Assembly: GCF_019219095.1 (NCBI RefSeq)
Contig: NZ_JAHUWH010000005.1
Span: 283,255-347,254, forward strand
From: Acidovorax sp. sic0104
Lineage (GTDB): Bacteria > Pseudomonadota > Gammaproteobacteria > Burkholderiales > Burkholderiaceae_C
DNA length: 64,000 bases
Direction: 5' to 3'
Positions 43,643 to 52,443 of the stretch are shown here, in pieces (within the stretch, counting starts at the first letter, position 1; the number at the start of each line of letters is the position of its first letter). The translations under genes were made by a program, and so were the position numbers. A model generated the notes under the pieces. It had not been told where the DNA came from. It searched no databases and saw nothing but the letters and a program-made list of their open reading frames with translations.

Positions 43643-44605
43643 TCACCCATGCGCCTGCATCAGGCATTGCGCAAACGCCTGCGCCGCCCTGGGAGGTTGC
43701 GGCGACTTGCGCAGCACGCTGACGAATTCGCAGCGGTAGAAGAACTGCGCCGGCCGCACCGCCTGCATCAGCCCCTGGCGCTCGAAGCCCTCCGCATAGT
43801 GGTCGGGCAAGAAGCCCAGGTATCGCCCTGACAGGATCAGCGTGGCGATGGACTCCTGATCGAACCCCGTGGCCTTGCGCGGCAGGCGCGCGCTGTGGCT
43901 GAGCTCCATGTTGGGCGAGTGGTAGCCCAGGCCCGCGAAATGGTAGGCACGCAGGGCGTCCCAGCTAAGGGCGGCATGGTCGGTGCCGAACAGAGGGTGG
44001 CGCGCACCGCAGTACAGCAGCATGGTCTCGGTGAACAGGTTGGCGTAGACCAGGCTTTGCGACGACCGGTGCGCCGGGATGATGCCCACGTGGAAGCTGC
44101 CGTCGATCAGCCCGCGCTCGATGGCGTTGATGCTGGCCACGTGCATCTGCAGGCTGACCTCGGGCGCCTGGCTGGCGAAAAGTGCGATGGCGTCGCCAAT
44201 GTGCGCAGCCGGGTTGCTGGCCGTCTTGTCGAACACCGCCACCTCCAGCCGCCCGCCCATGCGGCGGTGGATGTCGTCGATGCTGCTGCGAAAGGCGTCC
44301 ACGGCGGACAGCAGGCGCAGGGTTTCGTCGTACACCCGCTGGCCCTCGGCCGTGAGCGCAAAACCGGCCCGGCCCCGGCGGCACAGCGTCAGACCCAGGC
44401 GCGTTTCCAGGTCCTTCATGTGGCGGCTGACGGTGCTGGTGCCGATGTTCAGCTCCAGCTCGGCCGCAGACATGCCGCCGCATTCGACCACGCTCTTGAA
44501 CACCTGCAGCAGGCGCAGGTCCATGTCGCTGAGCTGGCCCAGCACCGCACGGTGCTTGGAGCCAGGAGTGGGCGCCACGGCAGGGGAAGCGGTTTTTACT
44601 TGCAT
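43643..44605 (-). CDS. LysR-family regulator, divergent from the beta-alanine aminotransferase
   Basis: The 320-residue protein has an N-terminal extension of about 27 residues before DMDLRLLQVFKSVVECGG, then a helix-turn-helix (NIGTSTVSRHMKDLETRLGL) and a LysR ligand domain. It is divergent from the aminotransferase gene with a 135-base, strongly AT-rich spacer, and probably activates the aminotransferase/MMSDH pair in response to an omega-amino acid such as beta-alanine. The ATG at 44605 is the only start before the conserved region with an AT-rich leader. Confidence 0.9.
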   Translation of the reverse strand: MQVKTASPAVAPTPGSKHRAVLGQLSDMDLRLLQVFKSVVECGGMSAAELELNIGTSTVSRHMKDLETRLGLTLCRRGRAGFALTAEGQRVYDETLRLLSAVDAFRSSIDDIHRRMGGRLEVAVFDKTASNPAAHIGDAIALFASQAPEVSLQMHVASINAIERGLIDGSFHVGIIPAHRSSQSLVYANLFTETMLLYCGARHPLFGTDHAALSWDALRAYHFAGLGYHSPNMELSHSARLPRKATGFDQESIATLILSGRYLGFLPDHYAEGFERQGLMQAVRPAQFFYRCEFVSVLRKSPQPPRAAQAFAQCLMQAHG

Positions 44606-44611
44606 AGATTG

Positions 44612-44641
44612 TCAAGTAAACATTGATATTGGATTATTTGA
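44612..44641. promoter_or_regulatory. Inverted repeat in the LysR/aminotransferase spacer
   Basis: TCAAGTAA (44612-44619) and TTATTTGA (44634-44641) form an inverted repeat matching at seven of eight positions, with half-site centres 22 bp apart. It starts seven bases from the LysR start codon, which fits an autoregulatory LysR site. Confidence 0.5.
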
Positions 44642-44740
44642 GAGATTAACAGGCGGCACAACAATGGGCGCCGTGCAGGGTCTTGCCGCCCTTGCCCCTG
44701 GTTTGCCTTTCAACACCACCGTCCGCCCCTGGAGACCGCC

Positions 44741-46105
44741 ATGAGCTTTGTCCACATCGAAAAACCCGCCGCTGGCCCGGACAGCCCCCGCATGGATGCC
44801 GAATGGCTCGATGCGCACTGGATGCCTTTCACCGGCAACCGCAACTTCAAGGCCAAGCCGCGCATGATCGTGAGCGGTCAGGGCGCCTACTACACCGATG
44901 CCGAAGGCCGCAAGATCTTCGACGGCCTCTCGGGCCTGTGGTGCTCGGGCCTGGGCCATGGGCGCAAGGATGTGGCCGAAGCCATCGGCAAGGCCGCGGC
45001 CACGCTGGACTACTCGCCCGCGTTCCAGTTCGGCCACCCGGCCTCGTTCGCGCTGGCCAACAAGCTCAAGGAGCTGACGCCTGCAGGCCTCGACTACGTG
45101 TTCTTCACCGGCTCGGGCTCCGAGTCGGCCGACACCTCGCTCAAGATGGCCCGTGCCTACTGGCGCGCCAAGGGGCAGGCGAGCAAGACCCGCCTGATCG
45201 GCCGCGAAAAGGGCTACCACGGCGTGAACTACGGCGGCATCTCGGTGGGCGGCATCGTGGGCAACCGCAAGACCTTCGGCCAGGGCATCGAGGCCGACCA
45301 CCTGCCCCACACCCAGCCTCCGGCCGGCACCTTCCAGAAGGGCATGGCCGAGGACGGCGGCCGCGCGCTGGCCGACAAGCTGCTGGACGTGATCGCGCTG
45401 CACGACGCATCGAACATCGCCGCAGTGATCGTGGAGCCGTTCTCGGGCTCGGCCGGCGTGGTGATCCCGCCCAAGGGCTACCTGGAACGCATCCGCGAGA
45501 TCTGCACACAAAACAACATTCTGCTGATCTTTGATGAAGTGATCACCGGCTTTGGCCGTTGCGGCGCCTGGACCGGGGCCGAGGCCTTCGGCGTGACGCC
45601 CGATATCCTGAACTTCGCCAAGCAGGTGACCAACGGCGCACAGCCGCTGGGCGGCGTGATCGCCACCAAGGAGATCTACGACACTTTCATCGGCCAGGGC
45701 GGCCCCGAGTACATGCTCGAGTTCCCGCACGGCTACACGTATTCGGCCCACCCCGTGGCCTGCGCCGCCGGCAATGCGGTGCTGGACATCCTGCAAAAAG
45801 AAGACATGCCCGGCCGCGTGAAAGCGCTGGCTCCGTTCTTCGAGAACGCGGTGCACGGCCTCAAGGGCGCCAAGCACGTGGCGGACATCCGCAACTACGG
45901 CCTGGCCGCCGGCATCACCATCAGCGCGCTGCCGGGCGAGCCGGCCCGCCGCCCCTACGAGATCGCGATGAAGTGCTGGGACAAGGGCTTTTACGTGCGC
46001 TACGGCGGCGACACCATTCAACTGGCGCCGCCGTTCATCAGCACCGAGGCCGAGATCGACCGCATGGTCAGCGCGTTGGGCGACGCGCTCGCCGAGACCG
46101 CGTGA
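44741..46105 (+). CDS. Beta-alanine (omega-amino acid):pyruvate aminotransferase
   Basis: The 454-residue class III PLP aminotransferase converts beta-alanine and pyruvate to malonate semialdehyde and alanine. Marks are HWMPFTGNRNFKAKPRM at the start, YVFFTGSGSESADTSLKMAR (phosphate-binding loop), LLIFDEVITGFGRCG with the PLP Asp, and the Schiff-base Lys at about residue 294 (NFAKQVTNGAQPLGG). It is followed by methylmalonate-semialdehyde dehydrogenase, which can turn malonate semialdehyde into acetyl-CoA, so the two form a complete route from beta-alanine. Related enzymes also accept other omega-amines. Confidence 0.92.
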   Translation: MSFVHIEKPAAGPDSPRMDAEWLDAHWMPFTGNRNFKAKPRMIVSGQGAYYTDAEGRKIFDGLSGLWCSGLGHGRKDVAEAIGKAAATLDYSPAFQFGHPASFALANKLKELTPAGLDYVFFTGSGSESADTSLKMARAYWRAKGQASKTRLIGREKGYHGVNYGGISVGGIVGNRKTFGQGIEADHLPHTQPPAGTFQKGMAEDGGRALADKLLDVIALHDASNIAAVIVEPFSGSAGVVIPPKGYLERIREICTQNNILLIFDEVITGFGRCGAWTGAEAFGVTPDILNFAKQVTNGAQPLGGVIATKEIYDTFIGQGGPEYMLEFPHGYTYSAHPVACAAGNAVLDILQKEDMPGRVKALAPFFENAVHGLKGAKHVADIRNYGLAAGITISALPGEPARRPYEIAMKCWDKGFYVRYGGDTIQLAPPFISTEAEIDRMVSALGDALAETA

Positions 46106-46130
46106 CCGTGCTCCCGGACTGTCTGCAATC

Positions 46131-46190
46131 ACTCCTTTATTGATAGCTGCCAGCGCTTGACCAGCAAGCGCTGGTGGCATTTTTCTTTGA
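46131..46190. repeat. Full-length palindromic element between aminotransferase and MMSDH genes
   Basis: The element reads ctccttta-ttgatagctgc, then CAGCGCTT (46151-46158), loop GACCAGC, AAGCGCTG (46166-46173), then tggcatttttctttga. The 8-bp stem is perfect. It is the best-preserved copy of the family in the window and ends eight bases before the mmsA start codon, so it also supplies the leader of that gene. Confidence 0.75.
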
Positions 46191-46198
46191 TACCAGCC

Positions 46199-47716
46199 AT
46201 GAACCACGACAAGAACGTCACCACCACCGTAGGCCACCTGATCGACGGCAAGATCGTTGCCGACACCGAACGCACGCAGCCCGTGTTCAACCCCGCCACC
46301 GGGCAGTCCACGACCAGCGTGGCGCTGGCCAGCCAGGCGACGGTCGAGGCCGCCATCGCATCGGCCGAGGCCGCCTTCCCCGCCTGGCGCAACACGCCGC
46401 CCCTCAAGCGCGCACGTGTCATGAGCAAGCTCAAGGTGCTGCTCGAAGAAAACGCCGACAAGATCGCCGCCCTGATCACCGCCGAGCACGGCAAGGTGCT
46501 GGCCGATGCGCACGGCGAGCTGCAGCGCGGCATCGAGAACGTGGAATACGCGAGCTACGCACCCGAGCTGCTCAAGGGCGAGCACAGCCGCAATGTGGGC
46601 CCCAGCATCGACTCGTGGAGCGAATTCCAGGCGCTGGGTGTCACCGCCGGCATCACGCCCTTCAACTTCCCGGCCATGGTGCCGCTGTGGATGTGGCCCA
46701 TGGCCGTGGCCTGCGGCAACACCTTCGTGCTCAAGCCGTCGGAGCGTGATCCTTCTTCCACGTTGTTCATCGCCCAGCTCGCGCTGGAGGCGGGTCTGCC
46801 GCCCGGCGTGCTCAATGTGGTCAACGGCGACAAGACGGCGGTGGACACGCTGCTGCGCGACCCTCGCGTGAAGGCCGTGAGCTTCGTGGGCTCCACCCCC
46901 ATTGCCGAGTACATCTACGCCGAAGGCTGCAAGCACGGCAAGCGCGTGCAGGCTCTGGGCGGCGCCAAGAACCATGCGGTGCTGATGCCCGACGCCGACG
47001 TGGACAACGCGGTGAGCGCCCTCATGGGTGCGGCCTATGGCTCCTGCGGCGAGCGCTGCATGGCCATCCCGCTGCTGGTGGCCGTGGGCGACGCCGTGGG
47101 TGACGCCGTGATCGCGGGCCTCAAGACCGAGATCGCCAAGATGAAGGTCGGCCCAGGCACCGACAACAGCAACGACATGGGCCCGCTGGTGACCAAGCCC
47201 CACTTCGAAAAGGTCAAGGCCTATGTGGACAGCGGCGTGGCCGAAGGCGCGACGCTGGTGGTCGATGGCCGTTCAGTCAAGGTGGCAGGCCACGAGGAAG
47301 GCTACTTCCTGGGCGCGTGCCTGTTCGACAACGTCAAGCCCGGCATGAAGATCTACCAGGAAGAGATCTTCGGCCCCGTGCTCGGCGTGGTGCGCGTGAA
47401 GACGCTGCAGGAGGCCATGCAGCTCATCAACGACCACGAGTACGGCAACGGCACCTGCATCTTCACGCGCGACGGTGAAGCCGCCCGCTACTTCACCGAC
47501 CACATCCAGGTCGGCATGGTGGGCGTGAACGTACCCCTGCCCGTGCCCGTGGCCTACCACTCCTTTGGCGGCTGGAAGCGCAGCCTGTTCGGCGACCTGC
47601 ACGCCTACGGCCCCGACGCCGTGCGCTTCTACACCAAGCGCAAGACCATCACCCAGCGCTGGCCCTCGGCCGGCGTGCGCGAAGGGGCTGTCTTTAGCTT
47701 CCCCAGCAGCCGCTGA
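46199..47716 (+). CDS. mmsA: CoA-acylating methylmalonate-semialdehyde dehydrogenase
   Basis: The 505-residue aldehyde dehydrogenase oxidises malonate or methylmalonate semialdehyde to acetyl- or propionyl-CoA with NAD+ and CoA. Marks are ITPFNFPAMVPLWMWPMAVACGN, FVGSTPIAEYIY, GGAKNHAVLMPDAD and the catalytic cysteine C287 in GSCGERCMAIP. MMSDH-specific MVGVNVPLPVPVAYHSFGGWKRSLFGD lies near the end. It follows the aminotransferase as the second step of beta-alanine breakdown; valine or inositol catabolism would be alternative uses. The start at 46199 has no strong ribosome binding site because the repeat element directly precedes it. Confidence 0.93.
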   Translation: MNHDKNVTTTVGHLIDGKIVADTERTQPVFNPATGQSTTSVALASQATVEAAIASAEAAFPAWRNTPPLKRARVMSKLKVLLEENADKIAALITAEHGKVLADAHGELQRGIENVEYASYAPELLKGEHSRNVGPSIDSWSEFQALGVTAGITPFNFPAMVPLWMWPMAVACGNTFVLKPSERDPSSTLFIAQLALEAGLPPGVLNVVNGDKTAVDTLLRDPRVKAVSFVGSTPIAEYIYAEGCKHGKRVQALGGAKNHAVLMPDADVDNAVSALMGAAYGSCGERCMAIPLLVAVGDAVGDAVIAGLKTEIAKMKVGPGTDNSNDMGPLVTKPHFEKVKAYVDSGVAEGATLVVDGRSVKVAGHEEGYFLGACLFDNVKPGMKIYQEEIFGPVLGVVRVKTLQEAMQLINDHEYGNGTCIFTRDGEAARYFTDHIQVGMVGVNVPLPVPVAYHSFGGWKRSLFGDLHAYGPDAVRFYTKRKTITQRWPSAGVREGAVFSFPSSR

Positions 47717-48015
47717 CCATCCGGCATTGGCATGAGCAGTCCGCCGGGGCATCCGGCGGGCCAACTGCCCAGCCCGGCGATTTTCCGGCCCATTGACTGC
47801 GAGGTCGCGGTTTTCAGGGCCGCGCAGGCCCCAGGGGCGCACGCCGTTTGCGTGCGCTATGTCACAAAGCTTCGGCTTTGGCGCCACATTCCCCAGGTAA
47901 CAGCTCTAGTGAAATAGCAGCATTCCGATACACTCCGTTGATATCACTATGGGGAGGGCTCGCGCAGGCTTTGCCCACTCTTCATCGCGGCACCCATTTT
48001 CAGCAGGGGTTCATC
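47717..48015. other. Intergenic region before the RTX gene
   Basis: It contains two hairpins: CCGCCGG (47741-47747) with CCGGCGG (47753-47759), and CAAAGC-TTCG-GCTTTG (47865-47880) with a stable UUCG loop. Either could end the mmsA transcript, though neither has a T-run. The promoter of the RTX gene probably lies at about 47885-47960, the AT-richer part. A 61-codon open frame at 47732-47917 has no ribosome binding site and is not called. Confidence 0.5.
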
Positions 48016-50862
48016 ATGGCAATCATCAACGGCACAGCGGCCAACAACTCTCTCAGCGGCACGGCTCTCGCCGACGTCATCAGCGGCTTTGACGGCAACG
48101 ACACTCTTTACGGCCAGGGCGGCGACGACGTGTTGTTCGGCGGCAATGGCAACGATCTGCTGAATGGAGGCACCGGTAACGACCAGATGTTCGGCGATGA
48201 CGGCAATGACACCATTGCCGTCGACAGCCTGGGTGATTTTGCCTCCGGCGGCACCGGCATCGATCTGGTCCAGCTCACGCTGGCGGGCGGGGGCATGTAC
48301 ACCCTCAATGGCGACGTTGAAAACGCCACCGCCATGGGTGCCACCCTGATCAACATCACCGGCAACGGCCTGGCCAACGTGCTGACGGGCAACAGCGCCT
48401 ACAACATGCTGTACGGCGGCGGCGGCAACGACACGCTCAATGGCGGCACCGGCGGCGACTACATGGAAGGCGGCACCGGCGACGACACCTACGTGGTGGA
48501 CAACATCAACGACACCGTCGTCGAATTGGCCGGCGAGGGCACGGACCTGGTGCAGGTCACCCTGACATCGGGCACCTACACCCTGGGCGCCGAAGTGGAA
48601 AACGGCCAGGTCATGGGCTCCAGCGCAGCAGGGCTCATGGGCAATGCCATGGACAACAAGCTCACCGGCAGCAGCGGCGCCAACACGCTCACGGGCGGTG
48701 ACGGCAACGACACGCTGGACGGCGGTGCAGGCAACGACCGGCTCATCGGCGGCACGGGCGACGACATCTACGTCGTGAATGCGGCGGGCGACGTCATCGT
48801 GGAAGCTACCGGCGAAGGCACGGACCACGTGCAGGTGGCCTTCACTGCGGGCGGCACTTACGTGCTGTCCGACTACATCGAATCCGCCACCGTGACGTCT
48901 TCCGCCCAGGGCGTCAACATCACCGGCAACTTCCAGGCCAACCTGCTGACGGGCAGCGCGGGCAACAATGTGCTCGCAGGTGGCGGTGGCAACGACACGC
49001 TCGAAGGCCTGGGCGGCAACGACACCCTGGATGGCGGCGCAGGCACCGACCGCGCCATCATCAACGGCAACTTCAGCGACTTCGTCATCACCGCAGCGCC
49101 CACCAGCACCACGGGCGACATCCAGCTCAAGAGCCTGACCCAGACCATCATCATCCGCGGCCTGGAAGTCCTGCAGTTCAACGATGGCGACAAGAACGTG
49201 GCCGACCTGAGCATCCCCACCAACGGTGACGACTACCTCACCATGGCGGTTGCAGGTAGCGTGAATGCGCTGGCGGGCAATGACACCGTCATTGGCTCGG
49301 CCGGCAACGACACCATCGACGGCGGCAAGGGCAACGACCTGATGGTCGGTGGCCTCGGCGACGATACCTACTACCTGGACTCCTTGCTGGACAGCCCGGT
49401 GGAGAATCCCGGCGGAGGCGTCAACGACGGCATTTTCCTGTCCGTCGCCTCTGGCACCTATGTGCTGCCCACCGAAGTGGAATGGATCCAGGTGACGTCC
49501 ACGGGCGCGGTGAACGTCACGGGCCACAACGGAGCACCCAACAACATCAAGGGCGGCAGCGGCGCCAACATCCTCACCGGCGGCGACGGCGACGACACGC
49601 TGGACGGCGGCCTGGGCAATGACAAGCTCATTGGCGGTGCGGGCAATGATTGGTATGTGGTGAACGCGGCGGGCGACGTCATCACGGAAAACGTCAACGA
49701 AGGTACCGACTGGGTGGACGTGCAATTCACTGCAGCAGGCACCTATGTCCTGTCGGCCAACATCGAGAATGCCTTTGGCACGGGCTCGGTCAACGTCAAC
49801 ATCACCGGCAACAGCATCGACAACATGCTGCAGGGCAACGATGGCAACAACATCCTCTTGGGTGGTGAAGGCAACGACACCCTGTGGGGCAGCCTGGGCA
49901 ATGACACCATGGACGGCGGCATCGGCTCGCTGGACATGGCCGACCTGAGCAGCCTCCCGGGCACTTCTGCGAACTGGACTGCCTCGCGCCTCAACGCCAC
50001 GGACATCAAGCTCACGTACTCGGGCGCGCCCGGCACATCTGTCGTGCTGCGCAACATGGAGTTCGTCAAGTTCAGCGATATCACCACCTCGCCGACGGAG
50101 CTGTTGGCCAACGCGAGCACGCCTTTTGCCGACAATCTCACGGTCATCGGCAGCCCCGGCACGCTCGACGGCGGCGCTGGGAACGACACGCTGCACGGCG
50201 GCGCTGGCAACGACACGCTGATCGGCGGCACGGGCAACGATGTGATGTATGGCTTGGGCGGCAACGACACGTACTATGTGGACTCGGCCAGCGACGTGAT
50301 CGTGGAAAACGCTGACGAATTCCCCGCCGACACGGAGGACACTGTCATCGTCACCATGACCACCGGCACCTACGCGCTGGGCCTGGGCAATGCCCTCGAG
50401 ATCGGCATCATCCAGTCCACGGGCGCGGTGAACCTCACGGGCAATGAGCTTGACAACAAGCTGACCGGCGGCAACGGCGCCAACATCCTCATCGGCGGCG
50501 CGGGCAACGACACGATCAACGGCGGCCTGGGTGCCGACGTTCTGACGGGCGGCGCGGGCAACGATGAGTTCATGTTCACCACCCTCATCAGTGGCACCAA
50601 CGTCGACAAGATCACGGACTTCGTGGTGGGTGAAGACCACATCACGATCGACCTCTCCGGCACCATCTACGGCGGTGTTCTGGGCGGGGGCGACCTGGAC
50701 ATCACCACCAGCACCTACTTCCGCTACAACGCGGCCACCGGCGCCCTGATGTTCGACCAGGACGGTTTTGGCTTCGGCAAGGCCAGCATCAACGTCGCGA
50801 TCCTCGGCACGACCACGCACCCAGCGTTCCTGCTGGCCTCCGACGTCACCATCATTCCATGA
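48016..50862 (+). CDS. RTX-type calcium-binding secreted protein
   Basis: The 948-residue protein has no Sec signal. It contains glycine/aspartate nonapeptides (GGxGNDxLx) arranged in six modules of about 90-130 residues. Each module follows the pattern YVVD..GDVIVE..GEGTD.V.V....YTL...VENA, a TGN..aN.LTG segment, and a nonapeptide block (GGDGNDTLDGG). The C-terminal domain (about 855-948; DKITDFVVGEDHITIDLSG) is of the kind read as an uncleaved type I secretion signal. Ca2+ should fold it outside the cell. It is a likely substrate of the secretion operon at 52.4-59.3 kb. The start at 48016 is preceded by AGGGG. A role as adhesin or matrix protein is inference. Confidence 0.9.
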   Translation: MAIINGTAANNSLSGTALADVISGFDGNDTLYGQGGDDVLFGGNGNDLLNGGTGNDQMFGDDGNDTIAVDSLGDFASGGTGIDLVQLTLAGGGMYTLNGDVENATAMGATLINITGNGLANVLTGNSAYNMLYGGGGNDTLNGGTGGDYMEGGTGDDTYVVDNINDTVVELAGEGTDLVQVTLTSGTYTLGAEVENGQVMGSSAAGLMGNAMDNKLTGSSGANTLTGGDGNDTLDGGAGNDRLIGGTGDDIYVVNAAGDVIVEATGEGTDHVQVAFTAGGTYVLSDYIESATVTSSAQGVNITGNFQANLLTGSAGNNVLAGGGGNDTLEGLGGNDTLDGGAGTDRAIINGNFSDFVITAAPTSTTGDIQLKSLTQTIIIRGLEVLQFNDGDKNVADLSIPTNGDDYLTMAVAGSVNALAGNDTVIGSAGNDTIDGGKGNDLMVGGLGDDTYYLDSLLDSPVENPGGGVNDGIFLSVASGTYVLPTEVEWIQVTSTGAVNVTGHNGAPNNIKGGSGANILTGGDGDDTLDGGLGNDKLIGGAGNDWYVVNAAGDVITENVNEGTDWVDVQFTAAGTYVLSANIENAFGTGSVNVNITGNSIDNMLQGNDGNNILLGGEGNDTLWGSLGNDTMDGGIGSLDMADLSSLPGTSANWTASRLNATDIKLTYSGAPGTSVVLRNMEFVKFSDITTSPTELLANASTPFADNLTVIGSPGTLDGGAGNDTLHGGAGNDTLIGGTGNDVMYGLGGNDTYYVDSASDVIVENADEFPADTEDTVIVTMTTGTYALGLGNALEIGIIQSTGAVNLTGNELDNKLTGGNGANILIGGAGNDTINGGLGADVLTGGAGNDEFMFTTLISGTNVDKITDFVVGEDHITIDLSGTIYGGVLGGGDLDITTSTYFRYNAATGALMFDQDGFGFGKASINVAILGTTTHPAFLLASDVTIIP

Positions 50863-50902
50863 TGCCTGCCGACCGGCCGCATGGCCGGCAGCAGCTGGAA
50901 CC

Positions 50903-50932
50903 AAGCCGCCCTTCGGGGCGGCTTTGCTTTTT
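50903..50932 (+). terminator. Rho-independent terminator after the RTX gene
   Basis: AAGCCGCCC (50903-50911), loop TTCG, GGGCGGCTT (50916-50924), then GCTTTTT to 50932. It is 40 bases after the RTX stop codon. A second small hairpin, GCCTGC-GAAA-GCAGGC, lies at 50941-50956. Confidence 0.9.
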
Positions 50933-51230
50933 GTGCAGTGGCCTGCGAAAGCAGGCCTGCACAGCGCTGAACAAGGCACTCGAAGATGTCCGCCTCGCCC
51001 GGCCTTTCCTCACCGCGATATCTCTTTTGCAAAGGTGCCGACTTTGCATTCATTGCTGATGCAAGGTTTCTGTGAGACAGCACAACTGCGTCTTGCGCGT
51101 AGCCAATTCAGGCACGCCATGTTGATTTCTGCGTAGAAATGAAGCACTTGTCTTGTTTGCAGGCTTGCCACAACTCTTTCACACAACCAGAAGAGCATGA
51201 TCCCGCGTCACAAAACCAAGGGAGAAACGC
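50933..51230. other. Intergenic region before the GDPD gene
   Basis: The sequence becomes AT-richer from about 51030 to 51220, and the promoter of the glycerophosphodiesterase gene presumably lies there. I see no convincing gene. Short frames in both directions lack ribosome binding sites. Confidence 0.4.
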
Positions 51231-52349
51231 ATGCAAATACACAAGACTCTGCTGGCCGTCGCGGCCACTTTGCTTCTGGCCACCGCCTGCGGTGGCAGCG
51301 ACACCCCAGCCTGGCCACCCGTGCCCACGGTGATTGGGCACAGGGGAGCATCGGCATTGCGGCCCGAACACACGCTGGCTGCATACCAGAGAGCCATTGA
51401 CGATGGCGCCAACTTGATCGAGCCCGATCTGGTCATCACAAAGGACAGCGTGCTGGTGTCGCGGCACGAAAACGCCATTGCCATCCTCAACGACGATGGC
51501 AGCGTGCGCGAAGCCACCACCGATGTGGCAGACCGGCCCGAGTTTGCAGCTCGCAAGACCACCAAGACCATCGACGGAACAGCCATCACGGGCTGGTTTG
51601 TAGAGGACTTCACCCTGGCCGAGCTCAAGACGCTGCGCGCACGCGAGCGCATTCCAGCCATACGCCCGGCGAATGTGGCCTACAACGGTCAGTTCGAGGT
51701 GCCCACGCTGCAGGAAGTGATTGACCTGGCCAAGGCGCAATCCATCGCCAAGGGGCGCACCATTGGCGTCATCCCCGAAACCAAGCACCCCACATTCTTC
51801 CAGTCCATCGGCAAGCCCCTGGAGCCCGTCTTGCTCGCGGTGCTGGAAAAGAACGGCTGGAACAGCAAGGACGCCCCGGTGTTCGTGCAGTCGTTCGAAG
51901 TGGCCAACCTCAAAGCCCTGCGCAAGCAGAGCACCGTGCGCCTGGTGCAGTTGCTCAGCAACACCGGTCGGCCCTACGACTTCACTGTGGCGGGCAACAC
52001 CCAAACCTACGCCGACCTGGCCACGGCAGAGGGCCTCAAGAGCATCGCCGCCTACGCCGATGTAGTGGGCTCACACAAAGACCTGGTCATTCCCGTGAAG
52101 AACGGCGTGCTGGGTGCTGCGACGTCGCTGGTGAAAGACGCCCATGCACTGAACCTGTCGGTGCACATCTGGACGCTGCGGCCCGAAAACAACTTCCTGC
52201 CCGCAGCCTACAAGAAGGCCCCCACCACCGACAACACCGTTCGCGGCGACAGCGTGGGCGAGATCCAGGCCTTCTTGAAAGCAGGGGTGGATGGCTTTTT
52301 CACCGACGACCCGGCCGTAGGCCGCCAGGCGGTGGATACGCTCAAGTGA
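51231..52349 (+). CDS. Lipoprotein glycerophosphodiester phosphodiesterase
   Basis: The 372-residue GDPD enzyme hydrolyses glycerophosphodiesters to glycerol-3-phosphate and an alcohol. The lipoprotein signal has lipobox LATAC with C20. Catalytic marks are HRGAS (H37, R38), RPEHTLAAY, GANLIEPDLVITKD (E and D metal ligands) and SRHEN (second catalytic His). The layout is that of periplasmic GlpQ-like enzymes. It lies between the RTX gene and the convergent secretion operon, but no functional link to secretion is evident. Confidence 0.9.
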   Translation: MQIHKTLLAVAATLLLATACGGSDTPAWPPVPTVIGHRGASALRPEHTLAAYQRAIDDGANLIEPDLVITKDSVLVSRHENAIAILNDDGSVREATTDVADRPEFAARKTTKTIDGTAITGWFVEDFTLAELKTLRARERIPAIRPANVAYNGQFEVPTLQEVIDLAKAQSIAKGRTIGVIPETKHPTFFQSIGKPLEPVLLAVLEKNGWNSKDAPVFVQSFEVANLKALRKQSTVRLVQLLSNTGRPYDFTVAGNTQTYADLATAEGLKSIAAYADVVGSHKDLVIPVKNGVLGAATSLVKDAHALNLSVHIWTLRPENNFLPAAYKKAPTTDNTVRGDSVGEIQAFLKAGVDGFFTDDPAVGRQAVDTLK

Positions 52350-52443
52350 GCCCACAGAGCAGGTGCACGAACCTCGCTGTGAAGCCTCGTCGGTCAGCGC
52401 GAAGAAGCGTTCATGACCCGTGCGAGGTATCCACGGCGCGGCA

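Noticed and set aside
47732..47917. 61-codon plus-strand frame between mmsA and the RTX gene
   Set aside because: No ribosome binding site, spans two hairpins and has no motif.
48016..50862. Tandem DNA repeats in the RTX gene as a CRISPR-like array
   Set aside because: The repeats are coding nonapeptides with in-frame variation; there are no regular spacers, and no CRISPR array is seen anywhere in the window.
47947..50979. Minus-strand frame of 1010 codons opposite the RTX gene
   Set aside because: The Val/Ala/Gly periodicity is the shadow of RTX nonapeptide repeats, and there is no ribosome binding site.
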